From an archaeon (GTDB taxonomy: Archaea > Hydrothermarchaeota > Hydrothermarchaeia > Hydrothermarchaeales > JALUUU01): a stretch of 9,241 nt of DNA. The notes beneath the pieces were generated by a model. The model did not search any database. It worked only from the letters and a program-made list of their open reading frames with translations, and was not told the DNA's origin. Positions 6,736 through 9,241 of this stretch are shown piece by piece. Both the position numbers and the translations under genes were made by a program. Numbering within the stretch: the stretch's first letter is position 1; the number at the start of each line of letters is the position of its first letter. The stretch is from assembly GCA_027021185.1 (NCBI GenBank), contig JALUUU010000154.1, positions 1 through 9,241 of the forward strand. The letters are read 5' to 3'.

Positions 6736-6770
6736 TAAGGATTTTTTATGGTGTTTTAAGGCTTTTTATG
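6736..6770 (+). repeat. Pair of direct repeats TAAGG(A/C)T5-6ATG upstream of the Fe-S operon promoter
   Basis: TAAGGATTTTTTATG (6736-6750) is repeated as TAAGGCTTTTTATG (6757-6770) at a 21-bp period, two DNA turns. The second copy ends 14 bp before the TATA box at 6785, where archaeal activators often bind. The surrounding DNA is T-tract rich and likely curved. Confidence 0.5.
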
Positions 6771-6778
6771 CGAAATCA

Positions 6779-6792
6779 TACAAGTATAAATA
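6779..6792 (+). promoter_or_regulatory. TATA promoter of the Fe-S protein operon
   Basis: TATAAATA (6785-6792), preceded by a partly A-rich BRE-like stretch, is a clear archaeal TATA box. With the usual 22-27 nt spacing, transcription starts near 6812-6817. That either makes the ATG at 6815 leaderless or gives a 30-nt leader for the ATG at 6845. Confidence 0.75.
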
Positions 6793-6844
6793 CCACAAAA
6801 TTTCTAAATTGTTAATGTTAAATCATTGCAAAAAGAAAACAAGG

Positions 6845-7699
6845 ATGGCAGAAGACGACGATAGAATCAGATACGCAATGCTGCGGAGAGGAGACGAGAT
6901 AGTCTTTAGCAGAGAGTCGATTCGAGATAAAAGGACTCTTGTTTTTAAAAAAGACGCCTGCGTCGGCTGCTGGTTCTGCCACGAGTCCTGTCCCGTCGAT
7001 GCCATTGATAAGAACCCCATCCGCAATAGAGACGGCGACGTCATTCAGCACGAGAATATAATAATAGATCCCGAGAAGTGCGTTTTGTGCGGCATATGCG
7101 CCGAGGTTTGCGCCTTTGATGCGCTGAAACTCACCATAGACGGAGCGTCTATAAAGACCCTCGCAGGTTACCCTCAGTATGCTAAAAATTATAGAATTGA
7201 TTTTGATAAATGCGTGCCCAAGGACATCGAGAAACGAGAGGTCTGCAGGGATTGCGAGGAGGTTTGTCCCAGGGGCGCCCTTACCTGCAGCCTGATAGAA
7301 GAGGATGGCAAGATAAAGAACACCGTGGAGCGAGACGAAACCCTGTGTATAATGTGCACCGCATGCAAGAAGGCCTGCCCCCAGGATGCTATTACTGCTG
7401 AGAAATTTTTCGATGGAGACATAGAAGTAGACCTCGATAAATGCGTTGGGTGCGGTGTCTGTGTAGCTATCTGCCCATCAAAAGCCCTGAGCATGCCCAA
7501 GCCCGATATAGGTGAAAAAGTAGATACCCTCGTAATAGACAAAGATATATGTGTCTACTGCGGTGCCTGCGCCAATGCCTGCCCAACAGAGGCTCTGAAG
7601 GTTGAGAGAGATTCTATAAACTACGTTAAAGAAAGAAACACCTCAACCCTCAAGAGGCGGAGCAGGATATTCATGGAGCTGCTGACACAGGAGGAATGA
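6845..7699 (+). CDS. FwdF-like polyferredoxin with six [4Fe-4S] motifs
   Basis: The product has 284 residues from the ATG at 6845; the ATG at 6815 or a TTG at 6809 are alternatives. It is a cytoplasmic electron wire. Six cluster motifs are visible: C39-x2-C42-x2-C45-x3-C49, C79/82/85/89 (followed by Ala, not Pro), C123-x10-C134-x2-C137-x3-C141 (widened first gap), C168/171/174/178, C200/203/206/210 and C236/239/242/246. The stretch IIIDPEKCVLCGICAEVC, then FDALKLTIDG and AGYP, is characteristic of FwdF/FmdF, the polyferredoxin of formylmethanofuran dehydrogenase. FwdF usually has eight clusters, so this is a shorter relative. It leads a three-gene Fe-S operon and is followed after 2 nt by an FwdG-like gene. 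No FwdA/B/C/D catalytic gene is adjacent, so it may serve another oxidoreductase or supply Fwd encoded elsewhere. Confidence 0.85.
   Translation: MAEDDDRIRYAMLRRGDEIVFSRESIRDKRTLVFKKDACVGCWFCHESCPVDAIDKNPIRNRDGDVIQHENIIIDPEKCVLCGICAEVCAFDALKLTIDGASIKTLAGYPQYAKNYRIDFDKCVPKDIEKREVCRDCEEVCPRGALTCSLIEEDGKIKNTVERDETLCIMCTACKKACPQDAITAEKFFDGDIEVDLDKCVGCGVCVAICPSKALSMPKPDIGEKVDTLVIDKDICVYCGACANACPTEALKVERDSINYVKERNTSTLKRRSRIFMELLTQEE
7690..7694 (+). promoter_or_regulatory. Shine-Dalgarno site deciding the second Fe-S gene start
   Basis: GGAGG lies 7 nt before the ATG at 7702 but only 1 nt before the in-frame ATG at 7696. The second ATG is therefore preferred, replacing a 4-nt overlap with the upstream stop by a 2-nt gap. 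Confidence 0.65.
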
Positions 7700-7701
7700 A
7701 A

Positions 7702-8187
7702 ATGACATTTGACCTCGTTGTGGAGGAGGAGATATGCACAGGGTGCGGAAACTGTGTCGTGGCATGCCCCATCAATGCCCTGAAGGTGGATGAAGCCTAC
7801 GGCGGGAAAGGCGGCGGAGTGGAACTTAAGATCGAGAACGGTATAACCTGTGTAATAACCGACGCCTGCAACGGCTGCGGGGTATGTGTAGTGGCATGCT
7901 CTCAGAGAGCTCTTTCCCTGAAGGCCCTGACACCTCAGCAGGCAGCCCGGGAGCTCAGGATCAGCGAGATGGGCGCCGCCGAGGGGGAGGCAGACGGCGA
8001 AGCAGTTGAGGAGTATGAACCTAGTAAAGTGGCACGTTTCAAAATTGACCCCGTTAAGAAAGCCCTTTTGGAGAGCGTCCTCGGAGCTCTGAAAAACATC
8101 AAGGTCAGATACCTCATAGAAAGCGGTAAAGCGGAGGACGCCAAAGAAAGCATTCTAAAGAGGAAAGATGTTGGAAAGGGCAAGTAA
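7702..8187 (+). CDS. FwdG-like two-cluster ferredoxin with long C-terminal extension
   Basis: The product has 161 residues from the ATG at 7702. Two [4Fe-4S] motifs are C12-x2-C15-x2-C18-x3-C22-P and C56-x2-C59-x2-C62-x3-C66, the latter followed by Ser in place of Pro. Between them is the insert EAYGGKGGGVELKIENG (31-47), also seen in a related form in the next gene. The ferredoxin half resembles FwdG-type electron carriers of formylmethanofuran dehydrogenase. Residues 75-161 are an unusual extension: a short acidic, Ala/Gly/Glu-rich linker (90-106) and a Lys-rich helical tail (115-161) with no cysteines and no family I recognise, perhaps a docking segment. It is translationally packed between the polyferredoxin (2-nt gap) and the next gene (20-nt overlap), so the three products probably form one complex. 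Confidence 0.8.
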   Translation: MTFDLVVEEEICTGCGNCVVACPINALKVDEAYGGKGGGVELKIENGITCVITDACNGCGVCVVACSQRALSLKALTPQQAARELRISEMGAAEGEADGEAVEEYEPSKVARFKIDPVKKALLESVLGALKNIKVRYLIESGKAEDAKESILKRKDVGKGK

Positions 8188-8653
8188 AATCAGTCCCCTC
8201 CAGGTCAAGAAGCATCTGCCGGGGAAGAACTGCGGGGCCTGCGGAACCACTACATGTATGGGCTTTGCGGTGAAGCTGCTTGGGAAGAAGGCTAAGCTCG
8301 AGGAATGTCCCTACCTGAAAAAGGCAGAGTACATTCAGAGCAGCCTGGCCCTGAAGGAGCTTCTGGCCCCCGTGATGAAAAGAAAAGAAACAAGGCTAGT
8401 TATTCATGAGAGCCTCTGCAACGGCTGCGGCAACTGCGTTGTTAACTGCCCTCCCAACATGTCCTGTAGCCTCGAGGCGAGTGGGGGAAAAGGGCCGACC
8501 TCCAGGTGTGTGGTCTTGAAGATGAAGAATGGCGTGGTAGAAGAGGTGAACCTGAGCTCCTGCAGACGCTTCGAGGATGAGGAGAACTCGGATTCAGAGC
8601 CCTGCAGGCTATGTATAGACGCCTGCCCATTCAAGGCTATCGAGTTTCTGTGA
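8168..8653 (+). CDS. Fe-S protein: CODH/ACS-gamma-type 4Fe-4S domain plus two ferredoxin clusters
   Basis: The product has 161 residues. Its start overlaps the previous gene by 20 nt; GAGG (8160-8163) precedes the ATG at 8168, and a TTG at 8171 is an alternative. The N-terminal domain has C22-G-A-C25-x4-C30-x16-C47-P-Y-L within LPGKNCGACGTTTCMGFA. This is the Fe-S motif of the PF04060 type, found at the start of the CODH/acetyl-CoA synthase gamma subunit and in other electron-transfer proteins. A standard motif C84/87/90/94 (CNGCGNCVVNCP) follows, then EASGGKG (103-109), then a stretched motif C132-x13-C146-x2-C149-x3-C153-P. Three [4Fe-4S] clusters are expected. No corrinoid-binding TIM barrel is present, so it is not a methyl-carrier subunit. 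It probably links the FwdF/FwdG-like chain to a partner enzyme. Its 3' end overlaps the convergent regulator by 17 bp. Confidence 0.78.
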   Translation: MLERASKISPLQVKKHLPGKNCGACGTTTCMGFAVKLLGKKAKLEECPYLKKAEYIQSSLALKELLAPVMKRKETRLVIHESLCNGCGNCVVNCPPNMSCSLEASGGKGPTSRCVVLKMKNGVVEEVNLSSCRRFEDEENSDSEPCRLCIDACPFKAIEFL

Positions 8654-9241
8654 TTTCCTTAAAGTGGGCTTGGATTATTTTCCTCTGCCCTGTTCTCAGA
8701 ACCTCTGAGAGGGTTGAGATGGATATGCCGAAGAGCCTTGCTAGTTCCCGCAGGCTGATTCGTTTTGGATAGTCAAAATACCCCTTCTCGAGAGCGACCC
8801 GGATTATCTCTTCCTGCCTAGCCGTGAGGGCTTCCCTGCCCTTGACCTCCGCCATTTTTACTATCTCAACGTCGAAGCCCTTGTCTTTCATCGCCGACAT
8901 TAGCTTCCGAAGGGGTCTTTTTCCGCTGGCAAGAAGGGTCCAGTATATCCCGCCGTTTTTAGTGCTTGCAGATATCAAGAAACATTCTGAACCAGCTAGA
9001 ACACTGCAAACGGCGCAGCGGTCGGTATGGATACTCGCAATGGCTTTATCCCTTGACGTCTGGGTGATATCAACCTCTTGAAACTGAGGAGAGCCCTTGA
9101 GCTCCTCCACGGCATCGCCCAGCTTGTCCTCAGGAGCCCGTATCTCGACCAGATCTTTGACCCCTCCATCGGAGAACGGCAGGCACCCCAGCACGCTGAT
9201 TCTTGCTCCGTATTTTTTTGCCAGACTGTCCATCCAATCAG
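8637..9241 (-). CDS. HTH_10 (Bat-type) regulator with Cys-containing sensor domain (5' end beyond window)
   Basis: An open frame of 198 codons runs from an ATG at 9233, but the frame stays open to the window edge (Asp-Trp precede this Met) and no SD precedes it. Homologues usually carry some 15-20 more residues before this point, so I treat it as cut at its N-terminus. In ATG numbering, residues 1-70 match the N-terminal domain (KYGARISVLGC, then DLVEIRAPED). C73-A-V-C76 and C84 form a possible metal or redox site in the middle domain (HTDRCAVCSVLAGSECF). Residues 136-186 are the HTH_10 domain: LTARQEEIIRVALEKGYFDY, then RISLRELARLFGISISTLSE. Such archaeal proteins are thought to sense redox state, oxygen or small molecules. 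It converges on the Fe-S operon, making it a candidate regulator of that operon, though position alone does not prove this. Confidence 0.85.
   Translation of the reverse strand, partial: DWMDSLAKKYGARISVLGCLPFSDGGVKDLVEIRAPEDKLGDAVEELKGSPQFQEVDITQTSRDKAIASIHTDRCAVCSVLAGSECFLISASTKNGGIYWTLLASGKRPLRKLMSAMKDKGFDVEIVKMAEVKGREALTARQEEIIRVALEKGYFDYPKRISLRELARLFGISISTLSEVLRTGQRKIIQAHFKEITETR

Noticed and set aside
6716..6775. T-rich repeats as a CRISPR or leader
   Set aside because: There are only two imperfect 14-15-nt copies, no spacers of equal length and no cas genes.
7189..7542. Minus-strand frame of 117 codons
   Set aside because: It is antisense to four cluster motifs of the polyferredoxin; the Ser/Thr/His-rich product is a typical shadow of Cys-rich coding.
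8168..8653. CODH/ACS gamma subunit (CdhE)
   Set aside because: Only the N-terminal Fe-S motif matches; the protein is 161 residues and lacks the corrinoid TIM barrel.

Overview
The window looks archaeal, most likely euryarchaeal and probably thermophilic. Signs of this are AGG/AGA-rich arginine and ATA-rich isoleucine codon use, BRE/TATA-type promoters (for example TATAAATA at 6785-6792), a COG3398-like tandem winged-helix regulator, an HTH_10 (Bat-type) regulator, a CGP-CTERM-like surface-protein tail and a polyferredoxin resembling FwdF of formylmethanofuran dehydrogenase. An Archaeoglobi-, methanogen- or ANME-related lineage fits, but the sequence alone does not settle the taxon.

Region 1 (1-5236) is an extracytoplasmic metal/thiol-redox neighbourhood. 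A tandem-wHTH regulator runs off the left edge on the minus strand. Divergent from it is a secreted NosL domain fused to a NapH/NosR-like polytopic Fe-S membrane protein. Thirteen bases later comes a three-TM protein carrying an exported thioredoxin domain (WCPRC) of the kind found fused to VKOR. Convergent to these is a CcdA/DsbD-type thiol electron transporter. Divergent from that is a probable lipoprotein YVTN beta-propeller. My inference is that CcdA passes cytosolic reductant outward, the membrane thioredoxin relays it, and NosL (CxxCGM) is the metal-binding client, with the NapH-like half moving electrons across the membrane. No N2O reductase or cytochrome c gene is in the window.

Region 2 (5237-6844) has a bidirectional hairpin terminator and a second, minus-strand beta-propeller. 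This one has a cleavable signal peptide, a coiled coil and a CGP-CTERM-like tail. Its clear BRE/TATA promoter lies in a 259-bp divergent intergenic region that also holds an inverted repeat and a pair of direct repeats, placed just upstream of the next operon's TATA box.

Region 3 (6845-9241) is a compact three-gene operon of iron-sulfur proteins: an FwdF-like six-cluster polyferredoxin, an FwdG-like two-cluster ferredoxin, and a protein with a CODH/ACS-gamma-type Fe-S domain plus two ferredoxin clusters. By Cys motifs that is 11 predicted [4Fe-4S] clusters, with no catalytic subunit beside them. It ends tail-to-tail, overlapping by 17 bp, against a Cys-containing HTH_10 regulator that runs off the right edge.

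Two genes are cut by the window edges. Several starts were moved inward from the longest open frame on the basis of signal peptides or Shine-Dalgarno sites. I saw no tRNA, rRNA, CRISPR array, transposase or insertion sequence.
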